Part shown: piece by piece, positions 45,002 through 54,732 of the stretch | How positions within the stretch are numbered: the first letter of the stretch is position 1 | Layout: each line of letters begins with the position of its first letter | DNA from: Bacteroidota bacterium | GTDB lineage: Bacteria > Bacteroidota > Ignavibacteria > Ignavibacteriales > Ignavibacteriaceae | Length of the DNA: 64,000 bases | NCBI GenBank assembly: GCA_021813585.1 | Contig: JAKAJV010000102.1 | Span: 62,001-126,000 of the forward strand | Reading direction: 5' to 3' | The notes under the pieces: model-generated | Seen by the model: the letters and a program-made list of their open reading frames with translations, nothing else | Database searches by the model: none | Told to the model about the DNA's origin: nothing | Program-made: the position numbers and the translations under genes

Positions 45002-47686
45002 TTAAAAATCTACCGAAGCGCCGACAAGTATTTGTCTTGGTGCGGAATAAAAATCCGGCCTGGTAAAGAACTGCTGAATAGTATTAACACCGTGCGGCGG
45101 CGCCTGAGGTCTTGTTTCTTCCAAGGTGTAGCCTGCTCTGCCGGTATCGGTAAAAACATCAATCTCGTTGGGTGTATCGAACAAATTATAAATTTTTGCA
45201 AAGATAGATAAGTTTGTGCCGAGCAGTTTGAAATATTTGGTAATATAGAGGTCGACATTAAAGAATGTAGGCTTGTTGGCGCTGTTTTCCAAACCGGTTC
45301 TTTGGTTTTGATAAGACGGAGTATACGGCAGTCCCGAACCAAGCTGTCCTACTGCACTAACAATAAAATCATCCGGCACTCCACCGGTAATTGTAAAATT
45401 AAGCGAATGACGCCTATCCCAATCCAGAGGCACAAGCTGTTTGTTCGGCTCAATAGGCGGAGTGGCCTGGGATAAATTGTAGGCTGCGTTCGGATCCGAC
45501 GCATCGCCCTTTGCTACCTGGTAAGTATAATCCACACTGGCGCCTAACCCGTTAACAAACCTTTTATCAAAAGAAATGGTAAACCCGGTTACGGCGCCGT
45601 AATCCGTATTTATATATTCGGCAAACTTTTTAAAATTATTTTTAACGTGAAGAGCAACTCCGAGAAGATTCCTTATATCTTTATAGTATGCGGTAACATT
45701 CACACCAATTTCCGGAGTAACTTCCTGCTGCAGACCGATTTCGTACATAACGGTCTCCTGCGGCTTAAGGTCTGCGTTGCCTATTGTGCTGCCTACAAAA
45801 TCGGGATAGTTTCCGGTAAGAGGAATTCTGAAGTTCGGATTAGTATACAAATATTGGAAAGGCGGCACCTGGAAAAAATGTCCGTAAGAAATATGAACCG
45901 CGCCTCTAGCACTTATCGGATAAGATATGCCTATCCTTGGGCTAATCTGGGATTTTGCAGAAGCCTTATGGAAATAACCTGCCGGGAAAGGCGGCGAAAG
46001 CGAATCGAGCTCGGAGATGTTGTCCGGGTCGTTCAGAACCTCGCCGTCTGGCTGGAAGTAATCAAACCTTACTCCTACATTAACTATAAGATAATCCAGC
46101 TCAATCTTATCCTGTAAATATGCTGCTAATTGGTAAGGATGGTTTGTATAAACGTTGAAGTCAAAATCGCCCGGATTAGGAAGCTGCGGCTTATATCCGG
46201 TAGAAGCATCAACAAGCACCTGGTAGTCTTCGTAAGAAAGAGTATTAAGATCGACTTCGACCCCTCCCTTCAGTTCATGAACATCGGTTACCTGGTCGGT
46301 AAGGTCTGCTTTAAAGGTGTATGTTCCGGTATTGTGTGTAAAATGCCAGTTCTGTGTTCCGCCGGTGTACAGCGCATTGCCGCCTACCTGAGAGAACCTG
46401 TCTATTGAGACATAGCGCGGATCGAGCGGATTGGCGTAAACATATTCCTTTGCATCCGTAGTAAAAGATGAGGCCAACAAATCCAAATACGCCGATGGGC
46501 TGAAAACATGCGTGTAGCTTAAGCTGCCGAGAAGGCTGTAATCATGGTTAGTATAATTGCCGTCAGGATTCAGAATAAACATATGATCATAATTTTCATA
46601 GTCGTGCTTCTGGTATAAGCCTTCTGCAACAATACCTTTGCCCTGCCCTACTTTAAATACTAGTTTGCCCTGCAGTGTTAATTGCCTGGAGTAGTTCATC
46701 GGCACATCCTTGTTATCTCCGGTAGAATCTATAAACCAGTTTGCGGGGTTATCGGAAGAAAAGTTTGACGAGTCCTGCGGGGTGAACATACGCTTTCCGT
46801 AAAGATAGCCGTCGTCACTTAAATACCTGGCAGAAGAAAAAAACTTTACGAATTCGTTCGTGTACGGCACCGGTCCGCTTAAGCTCCCTTGAACGTTATA
46901 AGTCCTAAGCGGATTGAACCCGCCCATATATTGAAAGAGATTCGTCCTGGGAGTTGCATAATCACCCGTATAAGTTGAGAAGCTTCCGCTGTAATGGTTT
47001 CCGGGAATCTTGGTAATCTGATTTACAACTCCCGACATAGCCTGTCCGTATTCCGCATTAAACGTACCGGTAATAACCTGCAGTTCCTGAATGCTGTTTG
47101 TGGAAGCTTCCATTGTAGCTTGACCAGAATAAACATCGTTAACGGAAACGCCGTCAATTAAATACTTAACTTCTCCAAGTCTGCCTCCTCTAAAATGTCC
47201 GTCAACCACACCGGCCTGTAAATTAACAACGGACTGCACATCTTCAACAGGCAGCATCGAAATGTTACTTCCGCTGATGTTTGCTTGAGTTGAAGTCAGG
47301 TCCTTCTGAACAATCGGCTTCTGCGCTGTAACAACAACGCTCTTTATTTCCACAGCCTGCTCGCCCATATTAAAGTCTAATCTTGTGGTCTGGTCTGCCG
47401 ATACGCGTACGTTTTTAACAATCGATGCTGCGTATCCAATTTCCGTGGCTTTAACTTCGTAAACCCCGGGCGGAATATTCAGGATAAAATAATTCCCGTC
47501 TACATCCGTAGCTGCACCCATAGATGTTCCGACTATAACTACATTAACTCCGATTAACGGTTCCCTGGTTTTAACATCCAAAACTCTGCCGGCAATCTTA
47601 CCGGTTGTTCCGGCAAACAAAAGCTGCGGCAGGAACAGTGCAACAGCGATTAAGATAAATTTAAATTGATAGTAAAATTTTTTCAT
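45002..47686 (-). CDS. TonB-dependent receptor with CarboxypepD-regulatory-like domain
   Basis: 894 residues. The signal peptide (residues 1-25) is followed by a carboxypeptidase-regulatory-like beta-sandwich (GKIAGRVLDVKTREPLIGVNV, about 29-110), then a plug domain (VKYLIDGVSVNDVYSG, QELQVITGTFNAEYGQAMSG, about 130-240) and a 22-strand barrel ending with an aromatic residue (GASVDF). This is the outer-membrane active importer of the locus, energised by TonB. The N-domain is as in SusC, but no SusD gene is adjacent, so it is not a standard SusCD pair. It begins a four-gene run (receptor, T9SS protein, PorV-like, PPIase). Confidence 0.93.
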   Translation of the reverse strand: MKKFYYQFKFILIAVALFLPQLLFAGTTGKIAGRVLDVKTREPLIGVNVVIVGTSMGAATDVDGNYFILNIPPGVYEVKATEIGYAASIVKNVRVSADQTTRLDFNMGEQAVEIKSVVVTAQKPIVQKDLTSTQANISGSNISMLPVEDVQSVVNLQAGVVDGHFRGGRLGEVKYLIDGVSVNDVYSGQATMEASTNSIQELQVITGTFNAEYGQAMSGVVNQITKIPGNHYSGSFSTYTGDYATPRTNLFQYMGGFNPLRTYNVQGSLSGPVPYTNEFVKFFSSARYLSDDGYLYGKRMFTPQDSSNFSSDNPANWFIDSTGDNKDVPMNYSRQLTLQGKLVFKVGQGKGIVAEGLYQKHDYENYDHMFILNPDGNYTNHDYSLLGSLSYTHVFSPSAYLDLLASSFTTDAKEYVYANPLDPRYVSIDRFSQVGGNALYTGGTQNWHFTHNTGTYTFKADLTDQVTDVHELKGGVEVDLNTLSYEDYQVLVDASTGYKPQLPNPGDFDFNVYTNHPYQLAAYLQDKIELDYLIVNVGVRFDYFQPDGEVLNDPDNISELDSLSPPFPAGYFHKASAKSQISPRIGISYPISARGAVHISYGHFFQVPPFQYLYTNPNFRIPLTGNYPDFVGSTIGNADLKPQETVMYEIGLQQEVTPEIGVNVTAYYKDIRNLLGVALHVKNNFKKFAEYINTDYGAVTGFTISFDKRFVNGLGASVDYTYQVAKGDASDPNAAYNLSQATPPIEPNKQLVPLDWDRRHSLNFTITGGVPDDFIVSAVGQLGSGLPYTPSYQNQRTGLENSANKPTFFNVDLYITKYFKLLGTNLSIFAKIYNLFDTPNEIDVFTDTGRAGYTLEETRPQAPPHGVNTIQQFFTRPDFYSAPRQILVGASVDF

Positions 47687-47815
47687 AACAAATACCCTTG
47701 CCGGTTTTCGTTAATAAAAGCAAGAGGTTTACCCTAACAAAACTTTTAACAATTAATAATTTTATTTGAACTTTAGTTTTTCCGACCAGGTTATAAAAGC
47801 TTTAGCCGGAAAATA

Positions 47816-47841
47816 CGGGGCGCTGTTTTTCAAGCGCCCCG
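47816..47841 (-). terminator. GC-rich hairpin terminating the carbohydrate-binding T9SS gene
   Basis: A perfect 9-bp stem CGGGGCGCT / AGCGCCCCG with an 8-base loop lies about 70 bp downstream of the carbohydrate-binding T9SS gene and upstream of the TonB-receptor gene. On the transcribed strand it is followed only by TATTTTCC, a weak T tract. It probably attenuates between the two transcription units. Confidence 0.65.
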
Positions 47842-47912
47842 GTTAGAAACATTGCGGATTAAGACGACACCTTAATGAAATTTAAGACTGCATAACGCCG
47901 TCATTATCCTAA

Positions 47913-50543
47913 TTATTTTAAGAACACCATTTTCTTAACCTGAACATTTTCGCCCGCGGTTATCCGGTAAATATAAGAGCCGCTGGCAACCTGCTGGCCA
48001 AAGCTGTTCCTGCCGTCCCAAACAACCTGGTGTACGCCGGCCTGCTGATCTGAATTTAGAAGTGTTGCTACTTGGCGGCCGAGCATATCGTAAACAACAA
48101 TCTTAACCTGAGTCGAGTTGGGAATTTCGTAGCTGATAGTTGTTGTCGGGTTGAACGGATTAGGATAATTCTGGTAAACCATAAACTTGCCGGGGACAAA
48201 TTTATTCCAGTCGGTTATTCCGGTAACACCGGAAAGCTTTTGAATCGTCAGGTCGTCAAAATAAACAGTTCCGGCAAATGTTGAATAGACATGCAGACGA
48301 ACTTCGATCGCCTTCGCATTGGTATCCTGAGGAACCTGGATATCCAAATGGAAAGGAGTCCAATCAAACGAAGTTGCATTCGGGAAAGTGAACTGGTAAT
48401 CGTTCTGCTGACCGACCGGATTATAGCCGATATTATTTCCAGTGCCTGCAAAGAAGCCGGGTGTTAATCCTACAGCCCATGTGGAAGGATATTTGGCGGC
48501 AGAATCCGGGTACAAGCCGCTTGCCTTAATCCAAACATTAATTCTTATCGAATCTCCCGGAAGGATATTGGTAAGATGAGCAATGTCCTGCTGACCGTTT
48601 GCCGATACTTTACCCATTGTAAAATCACTGCCGTTCAAAAGGAATCTTTTTGTACCGACAAATCCATCATGAACCTGACGGGTAATAGGAAGATTGAATT
48701 TAAGCGAGTAGATTCCGGAATGCGCTGCTTCGCTGGTTACCTCAGTATTTTCGAAACCTGAGTTTAACAAGCCGTCGTTGCCTCCGTTCGGCGGCAGCCA
48801 GTAATACCAGCCGGTTGGAACTCCTAACTGAGTGTTCCAATCCTGACCAGCCCAGCCTCCTCTTCCTGTAAAGATGAAATTATCTGCCCATACGGTTCCG
48901 GTTGCGTTCTTGCCGCCTACAAAACTGATGATCATTTTCCACGCATCCTTCGGCAGCGATACCTGTCCTACAGCCGTAGTATCTGCAACCCAACCACTGC
49001 TTGTGGCTACATCTTGTTTAATGGGCAGCTTAATAGTTCCGATTAGAGCACCTGCACTGTCGTAAAATGAATATGATAAGTACCATCTTTGATCGTCGGA
49101 AGTAGGATTGGTATTAACATTTAGTGTTTTTATCCAGGCGCCGAAAAGCAAATCGACATTTGCAGAAATTGTCGGGGACCAAAGGTCGCACATGTTTTGA
49201 GAAATCCATGATGCCGAATCTCCTACTGCCGTTTTAACTATTTTAAGTGAATGACCCATTGACAGAGATTGATCAGTTGCCCATGATAAAGTAGTTCCGA
49301 TAGGCTGATTGCCCATCGTCCAGAACGAAGGCAGAGTTTGTTCAAAGCTTCCTATGTCAGACAGTGCCGGTACTTCAAGCTTGGTAACGGTTAAATCGTC
49401 AAAATAAATTACTCCGGTAAATGTTGAATACACATGCAATCGTACTTCAAGCGCATGCGCAGCAGTATCGTTGGGCACCTGAACATCTAAATAATACTGT
49501 GTCCAATCGAACGATGTAACATGGGGAAAGACCCACTGATAATCGTTTTGCTGACCAACGGGATTGTAGCCGGCATTGTTATCAACTGTAGAGAAGAAAC
49601 CGGGTGTTAATCCTACTGCCCATGTAGAAGGATATTTAGCTGCCGAGTCCGGCTGCAGGCTGTCGGCCTTAATCCATACTGCAATTCTCAAAACGTCTCC
49701 CGGTTTAATTGTCGGGTCAATCTGGCTGAACGGCATTCGTACTGTTCCTACAAAGCCGTCATGCGCATCTCTATTGGCAGGAAGATCAAATTTAAGCGAA
49801 TGCGTACCGGAATGAGCAGCCTCTGTAGTAATTGTAGTATTTTCAAATCCGTCATTTAATAAGCCGTCGTTTCCGCCGTTAGGAGGCAGCCAATAAAACC
49901 AGCCGGTAGGCACACCGAGCTGCGTATCCCAATCCTGACCGGCCCAGCCACCTCTGCCGGTAAAGATAAAATTATCAGCCCAAACAGTACCGGTAGCATT
50001 TTTGCCGGCAACAAAGCTTATAATAAATTTCCATGCTGCTTTGGGAAGAGAGACTTGCCCGACAGCTGTTGTATCAGCTTTCCAGCCGGTACTGGTTGCA
50101 ACAGTTTGATCGATCGGAAGCTGTATAGATCCTATCAGTGAACCGGCGCTGTCGTAAAATGAATATTGAAGCCACCACCTTTGATCGTTGGATGAAGGAT
50201 TGGTGTTTACATTAAGAGTCTTAATCCAAGCGCCGAAGAGTAAATCGACATTCGGCGAAACGGTTGGCGACCAAATATCGCACATATTATCGGAAATCCA
50301 GGAAGCTGAATCCCCGGTAGCGGTTTTTTGAATTTCAATAGAATGCCCCATAGAAAGCGATTGATCGGTTGCCCACGTAAGTGTGGTGCCTGCCGGCTGA
50401 TTTCCCATATGCCAATATGCGGGCAAGGTACCTTCGAACGTCCCGATTTGATTGAACATATTCTGGGCAAAGACAGAATTAAACCCCGTAATTGCCAGGA
50501 AAACTGCCAGAAGACAACCGAACGTTAGTCCAAGTTTTTTCAT
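47913..50543 (-). CDS. T9SS-secreted protein with two near-identical carbohydrate-binding-like modules
   Basis: 876 residues: signal peptide (ending near VFAQ), then two tandem modules (about 33-390 and 397-775), each with paired jelly-roll-like CBM halves. Both copies share WATDQSLSMGHS, CD.WSPT, GAWIKTLNVNTNP, TGRGGWAGQDW, LPPNGGNDGLLN, YPSTWAVGLTPGFF and YFDDLT. The second has an inserted stretch near TMGKVSANGQQDIAHL. The C-terminal sorting domain begins NYPNPFNPTTTISYEI. No catalytic residues are recognised; aromatics suggest polysaccharide binding. It is encoded just below the LacI and dehydrogenase genes. The modules arose by duplication, and the family is not one I can name. Confidence 0.85.
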   Translation of the reverse strand: MKKLGLTFGCLLAVFLAITGFNSVFAQNMFNQIGTFEGTLPAYWHMGNQPAGTTLTWATDQSLSMGHSIEIQKTATGDSASWISDNMCDIWSPTVSPNVDLLFGAWIKTLNVNTNPSSNDQRWWLQYSFYDSAGSLIGSIQLPIDQTVATSTGWKADTTAVGQVSLPKAAWKFIISFVAGKNATGTVWADNFIFTGRGGWAGQDWDTQLGVPTGWFYWLPPNGGNDGLLNDGFENTTITTEAAHSGTHSLKFDLPANRDAHDGFVGTVRMPFSQIDPTIKPGDVLRIAVWIKADSLQPDSAAKYPSTWAVGLTPGFFSTVDNNAGYNPVGQQNDYQWVFPHVTSFDWTQYYLDVQVPNDTAAHALEVRLHVYSTFTGVIYFDDLTVTKLEVPALSDIGSFEQTLPSFWTMGNQPIGTTLSWATDQSLSMGHSLKIVKTAVGDSASWISQNMCDLWSPTISANVDLLFGAWIKTLNVNTNPTSDDQRWYLSYSFYDSAGALIGTIKLPIKQDVATSSGWVADTTAVGQVSLPKDAWKMIISFVGGKNATGTVWADNFIFTGRGGWAGQDWNTQLGVPTGWYYWLPPNGGNDGLLNSGFENTEVTSEAAHSGIYSLKFNLPITRQVHDGFVGTKRFLLNGSDFTMGKVSANGQQDIAHLTNILPGDSIRINVWIKASGLYPDSAAKYPSTWAVGLTPGFFAGTGNNIGYNPVGQQNDYQFTFPNATSFDWTPFHLDIQVPQDTNAKAIEVRLHVYSTFAGTVYFDDLTIQKLSGVTGITDWNKFVPGKFMVYQNYPNPFNPTTTISYEIPNSTQVKIVVYDMLGRQVATLLNSDQQAGVHQVVWDGRNSFGQQVASGSYIYRITAGENVQVKKMVFLK

Positions 50544-50555
50544 AGATTGCTCCTT

Positions 50556-51569
50556 CTAATTTGGTGTTATTTGATATTTAGTTACTTCTAAGTTTCTAGG
50601 AAGAGATAATATCTTTTTAAGCTGATCAAGCTGCGAGATTACCGGCTGTAATTTCTCAACTTGAATTTTTTTCGTTACCAGCAATTCAACAGCACGAGAA
50701 AACGTAAAGGGATTAAGCAGGGAGCCTTTTACCGAAAGTTCCTTTAAAAAGAAATTTTGAAGATTAACGGTAATTGTATCGTCCTTTTCGGCTAGACCAA
50801 AAATAACGATCCTGCTGCCTCTCTTCGAAATATCGAAAGCAAATTTTGCTGCATTGCTTTTGCCTGCACACTCGATTATTACATCCGGCCCGCCGTTGGT
50901 AAGATCGCTAATATCATTAAATATTTTCACGGCGCCGGGATCAAAAACAAAATCGGCACCGCACTGTACGGCAAGATTCCGCTTAAACCCGTTCGGTTCA
51001 ATTAAAATAGTTTTACCAGCACCGGAAATTTTAGCAAGCTGAAGCATCATCAATCCGATAGTACCGCCTCCTATAATGGCAACGCTTTCTCCTACTTTAA
51101 TTGATGCTTGGTCAATTCCTCTAACGCAGCAGGATAAGGGCTCGGCAAAAGCAGCAGATGTGAATGGAAATTCTTTTGGGATAAGATAGGCTTGCGAGGC
51201 CGGTACGATTGAATATTCTGCAAAGCCGCCGTTGAGGCTTACTCCCAAAGCTTTCAGGTTAGTGCAGAAATTAATGTTTCCCGAGCGGCAGTAACTGCAT
51301 TGTCCGCAGTAAATATTCGGGTCGATAACCACATGGTCGCCAATTTTCAGTTCTTTTACATCGCCGCCTTTCTCAACAATTGTCCCGGTGTATTCATGTC
51401 CCGGAATTACAGGCGGTTTGGAATAAGATTCGCCTCGGTAAATATGGAAATCGGTTCCGCATAAACCGCATACTTCAACTTTAATCAGCAGTTCATCCGG
51501 TTTAAGCCCGGGCAAAGGATAATCGATTATTTCGATTTCATAAGGCGCATTAAAAAGTGCAGCATGCAT
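50556..51569 (-). CDS. Zinc-dependent medium-chain alcohol/polyol dehydrogenase
   Basis: 337 residues of the MDR family, sorbitol/threonine-dehydrogenase-like. Catalytic zinc ligands are Cys37 (CGLCGTD) and His58-Glu59 (PGHEY). Structural zinc Cys are at 88, 91, 94 and 102. The Rossmann fold is marked by AIIGGGTIGLMMLQL. It is cytoplasmic, NAD(P)-dependent oxidation of a sugar alcohol or sugar released from the glycan. It is 12 bp above the T9SS binding-protein gene and 18 bp below the LacI gene. The substrate is not identifiable, and the mannose, glucosamine or polyol link is inference. Confidence 0.9.
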   Translation of the reverse strand: MHAALFNAPYEIEIIDYPLPGLKPDELLIKVEVCGLCGTDFHIYRGESYSKPPVIPGHEYTGTIVEKGGDVKELKIGDHVVIDPNIYCGQCSYCRSGNINFCTNLKALGVSLNGGFAEYSIVPASQAYLIPKEFPFTSAAFAEPLSCCVRGIDQASIKVGESVAIIGGGTIGLMMLQLAKISGAGKTILIEPNGFKRNLAVQCGADFVFDPGAVKIFNDISDLTNGGPDVIIECAGKSNAAKFAFDISKRGSRIVIFGLAEKDDTITVNLQNFFLKELSVKGSLLNPFTFSRAVELLVTKKIQVEKLQPVISQLDQLKKILSLPRNLEVTKYQITPN

Positions 51570-51587
51570 ACATAGTAGAAAATAGTT

Positions 51588-52607
51588 TTATATTTTTTGT
51601 GTTGAGTTTCTAATAATTAATTCAACAGGAACTAAGACTTTTTTATTATGGTTAATTCCTTCTTTTAAAAATGAAGACATTAGTTTCATAGCTTCAACGC
51701 CCATTTCCATTTTAGGAACTCTTATAGTACTTAATGAAGGGCCGTTCGAATTTTCTGACACCACATCATCGAATCCGATAACGGAAACATCTTCCGGCAC
51801 TCTCTTACCGTTGTCTTTCAAATAATCGATAATGCCTAATGCCATTGCATCGTTACAAGCAAATACGGCAGTTATATCTTTATTGTTTTTAAATAACCTG
51901 CTTGCAGCCTGGAATCCGTTTGTTCGGGCAGGATAATCCTCGACAAAATCAATAAAATTTTTATTTAGCGTTAACTTAGCCTGTTCCATTGCTGCTGTGT
52001 ATCCTTTGTATCTTTCGCTAATACTAGGGTGGTCAATGTCTCCGCCGACGAAGCCAATATTTTTGTGCCCGTATTCAATTAAATGATTTGTTGCCATTTT
52101 ACCGCCGAGATTATTATCTACAACAACTACAGGGCAATTTCTCTTAACCGGTTGAAAGTCTACAAATATTAGCGGCAAGTTGAAATCACATAATTTTTCA
52201 GTCAGAATTGAAGGTACCTTACCGGCAATAATAATTCCATCAACGTTTCTTTCTAAAATAAATCTTGGCAACGGGTCGCTATCTTTAAAGTTTGAGTCAA
52301 CAGTTGTCAGCAGAACATATAATTCATTTTCCCTTGCCTCAAACTCAGTCCCGATAAAAATATTTGTGTAGAAAGGTTCTGTCCTTAAAAAGTGATCGTT
52401 GGTTAGAATGAATCCGATATTGCCGGTTTTTTGTGAGACTAATCCTCTTGCAGATCTTGAAGGATAGTAATTCAGCCTTTCAATTGCCTCTAGTACTTTC
52501 TGCTTAGTTACTCTAGAAATCCTCTTATGGTCGTGGATAACCAAAGAAACAGTGGCAATTGAAACATTGGCCATTTTAGCGACGTCTTTTATTGTTGGAT
52601 TAGCCAT
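51588..52607 (-). CDS. LacI-family transcriptional regulator
   Basis: 339 residues. The N-terminal helix-turn-helix is TIKDVAKMANVSIATVS with hinge YYPSRSARGL, followed by a periplasmic-binding-protein-like sugar sensor (TGNIGFILTNDHFL, VDNNLGGKMATNHLIEYGHKNIGFVGGD, DVSVIGFDD). It should bind operator DNA and respond to a sugar derived from the glycan. A perfect 20-bp palindrome lies 2 bp upstream of its start codon, pointing to autorepression. It is placed between the symporter gene and the dehydrogenase and is likely the local regulator of at least part of the locus. Confidence 0.92.
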   Translation of the reverse strand: MANPTIKDVAKMANVSIATVSLVIHDHKRISRVTKQKVLEAIERLNYYPSRSARGLVSQKTGNIGFILTNDHFLRTEPFYTNIFIGTEFEARENELYVLLTTVDSNFKDSDPLPRFILERNVDGIIIAGKVPSILTEKLCDFNLPLIFVDFQPVKRNCPVVVVDNNLGGKMATNHLIEYGHKNIGFVGGDIDHPSISERYKGYTAAMEQAKLTLNKNFIDFVEDYPARTNGFQAASRLFKNNKDITAVFACNDAMALGIIDYLKDNGKRVPEDVSVIGFDDVVSENSNGPSLSTIRVPKMEMGVEAMKLMSSFLKEGINHNKKVLVPVELIIRNSTQKI

Positions 52608-52609
52608 AA

Positions 52610-52629
52610 TTAGTTAAACGTTTAACTAA
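52610..52629. promoter_or_regulatory. Perfect 20-bp LacI-type operator
   Basis: TTAGTTAAACGTTTAACTAA is a perfect palindrome with a central CpG, typical of LacI/GalR operators. It ends two bases before the start codon of the LacI gene, where it would overlap the start of transcription and translation. Only a half-match (ACGTTTAAC, 63871-63879) was noticed elsewhere, about 80 bp upstream of the GH2 exo-glucosaminidase gene at the head of the locus. Confidence 0.85.
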
Positions 52630-52636
52630 GGACAAA

Positions 52637-52663
52637 CATATAAATTATTTTTTTTTAAGTCAA
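52637..52663 (-). promoter_or_regulatory. Promoter of the LacI gene
   Basis: On the minus strand TTGACT (52658-52663) and TATATG (52637-52642) are separated by 15 bp, so transcription should begin near 52630, at the edge of the operator. The -10 region also reads TATGTTTG, a match to the Bacteroidetes-type -7 box, so either sigma preference could apply. Confidence 0.55.
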
Positions 52664-52891
52664 GGGTAATACATGATTATTTTTTTTTGATTATTTTTTT
52701 TGTGTAATTCCGAATGGACGACTATGCAAGGGGATTTGAGCGTCACAAAAATTAATTCTCATTTGCAAAGTCAGAATTTTAAAGATGCCGTAAATCTTCT
52801 TTAATCCAACGGGAAATATGATCGACTGCAGTTCAGTATGTTCTTCATATTACAATTATGAATTCATATACCGAAGTGTTATGCGAATGCA

Positions 52892-54640
52892 CTACAAAGC
52901 CGAATTTCCATTACTAACTTCAGATAGATTTTTATAAATGATTACAACCGAAATAATACCAGCAGCAAGATAGACTAAAGCTGTCTTATAATCGCCAAAA
53001 ATTATTTTACCTGTTCCAAACAGAAATGAATATACAAGCACGACTCCGAAGAACCAGTTCACAAACATTTTACCGAACCCGGTATCACTAATTACGTCCG
53101 GCAGCTTGTCCGAAATTCTTTTCCATAATTTACCACCCGGATGTACCTTTCTATAAAAAGAAATCAAAGTACTTTCATCGGTTGGCTTTGTAATAAATGT
53201 AACAAGAAGCCAGACAATTGTTGTGGCGCTTACCAGGTAGTAAAGTGAAATTGGAAATTCAATTTTATAGATCATGATAAACGGGAGAATAATAAAGGGA
53301 GTAATGAGGGCAGATATTTCGGACCAAGCATTTATCCTCCACCAGAACCATCTTAGAATCAGTACAAGACCAACACCGGCTCCGGTCTCTAATATGAATT
53401 CCCACGCTCCTGAGATACTTTGAATAAATACTGAGACTATTATTGATGCAACCATTAAAAGTATGGTCAATATTCTGGAAGCTTTAACATAATGCTTTTC
53501 GCTGCATCCGGGTTTCATAAACCTTCTGTAAAAATCATTTAGTACATAAGAGCTTCCCCAATTAAGCTGGGAAGCTATGCAGCTCATATATGCAGCAAAG
53601 AAGGCAGCTACGAGTAAGCCTTTTAATCCGATAGGCAAAAAATCTCTCATCGTATAAATATAACCCATACGTTTTGCTTCCGGTCCAAGGTGCGGATATA
53701 ATACAAGCGTACTTAATCCAACCAAAATCCATGGCCATGGTCTTATTCCGTAATGCGCAATCTGGAAGAAGAGAGTTGCAAACAAAGAATGCTTTTCGTT
53801 CTTTGCAGACATCATTCGCTGCGCAATATATCCGCCTCCGCCTGGTTCGGCACCCGGATACCATGATGCCCACCATTGAATTCCGACATAAGCTAGAAAA
53901 GCAGCTAACGTTAAAGCAAATGCACTTCCGGCAGAAGATACGCTTGAGATTGTCGGGAAAAAATTAAAAACAAAATGAGGTAGCTTTTGTTGCAGGCCGG
54001 TTATACCCCCTACCTGTTTAGAATTAACAACAATCACCGCTAAAATGATAGTACTTCCCATCGCTAAAACAAATTGGAAAGCATCGGTAACAACTACGCC
54101 CCACAAACCCGACAGCGCAGAATAAAAAGCAACCAACGCCATACAAGCAAACACATAGAACATTACTTGCGTTTGAGAAATGCCGAACATACCCATAAGA
54201 ATAGATTCCATTGCAACATTTACCCAACCCATAATAATGATGTTCATGAATATGCCGAGATAAAGAGATCTGAATCCCCGTAAAAAACGAGCAGGTTTAC
54301 CGGAATACCTTAATTCAACAAATTCGACTTCGGTCATAATTCCTGCACGCCTCCAGAGCTTTGCGAAAAAGAATACAGTAAGCAAACCGCCGAAAGCAAA
54401 GTTCCACCATATCCAGTTGCCGGCTATACCATTCTTGGCAACAAGCTCGGTAACAGCAAGCGGAGTATCGGCTGCAAATGTTGTAGCAACCATTGAAAGT
54501 CCGGCCAAATACCACGGCAGGTTTCTCCCTGAAAGAAAAAATTCTTCTGTATTTTTGCTTGCACGCTTTGAAAAATAAAATGCAATGCTCAATGAAATGA
54601 CAAAGTAAGCCAGGATAATTAGATAATCTAATAAGTACAT
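52892..54640 (-). CDS. Sodium/solute symporter (SSS family)
   Basis: 582 residues with about 13 predicted membrane helices. The N-terminal helix Y-F-V-I-S-L-S-I-A-F-Y precedes EEFFLSGRNLPWYLAGLSMVATTFAADTPLAVTELV, a typical SSS TM1-TM2 motif with a conserved loop, and SALSGLWGVVVTDAFQF matches the family. It takes up a small monosaccharide, sugar acid or sialic-acid-like molecule with Na+. It neighbours the GH89, GH3 and LacI genes, so a sugar substrate is likely. It would complement the ABC importer by moving monosaccharides. Confidence 0.9.
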   Translation of the reverse strand: MYLLDYLIILAYFVISLSIAFYFSKRASKNTEEFFLSGRNLPWYLAGLSMVATTFAADTPLAVTELVAKNGIAGNWIWWNFAFGGLLTVFFFAKLWRRAGIMTEVEFVELRYSGKPARFLRGFRSLYLGIFMNIIIMGWVNVAMESILMGMFGISQTQVMFYVFACMALVAFYSALSGLWGVVVTDAFQFVLAMGSTIILAVIVVNSKQVGGITGLQQKLPHFVFNFFPTISSVSSAGSAFALTLAAFLAYVGIQWWASWYPGAEPGGGGYIAQRMMSAKNEKHSLFATLFFQIAHYGIRPWPWILVGLSTLVLYPHLGPEAKRMGYIYTMRDFLPIGLKGLLVAAFFAAYMSCIASQLNWGSSYVLNDFYRRFMKPGCSEKHYVKASRILTILLMVASIIVSVFIQSISGAWEFILETGAGVGLVLILRWFWWRINAWSEISALITPFIILPFIMIYKIEFPISLYYLVSATTIVWLLVTFITKPTDESTLISFYRKVHPGGKLWKRISDKLPDVISDTGFGKMFVNWFFGVVLVYSFLFGTGKIIFGDYKTALVYLAAGIISVVIIYKNLSEVSNGNSAL

Positions 54641-54732
54641 AATACCTTTCTAATGTTCAGATGAAGATGTTATTTATTCACTAATCGCACACATTTACCA
54701 CTCTTGGATTATTGTCCAATATTCCTATTTGG

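Noticed and set aside
45002-47686. A standard SusC/SusD pair
   Set aside because: The receptor has the SusC-like N-domain, but the adjacent gene encodes a T9SS surface protein, not a SusD lipoprotein.
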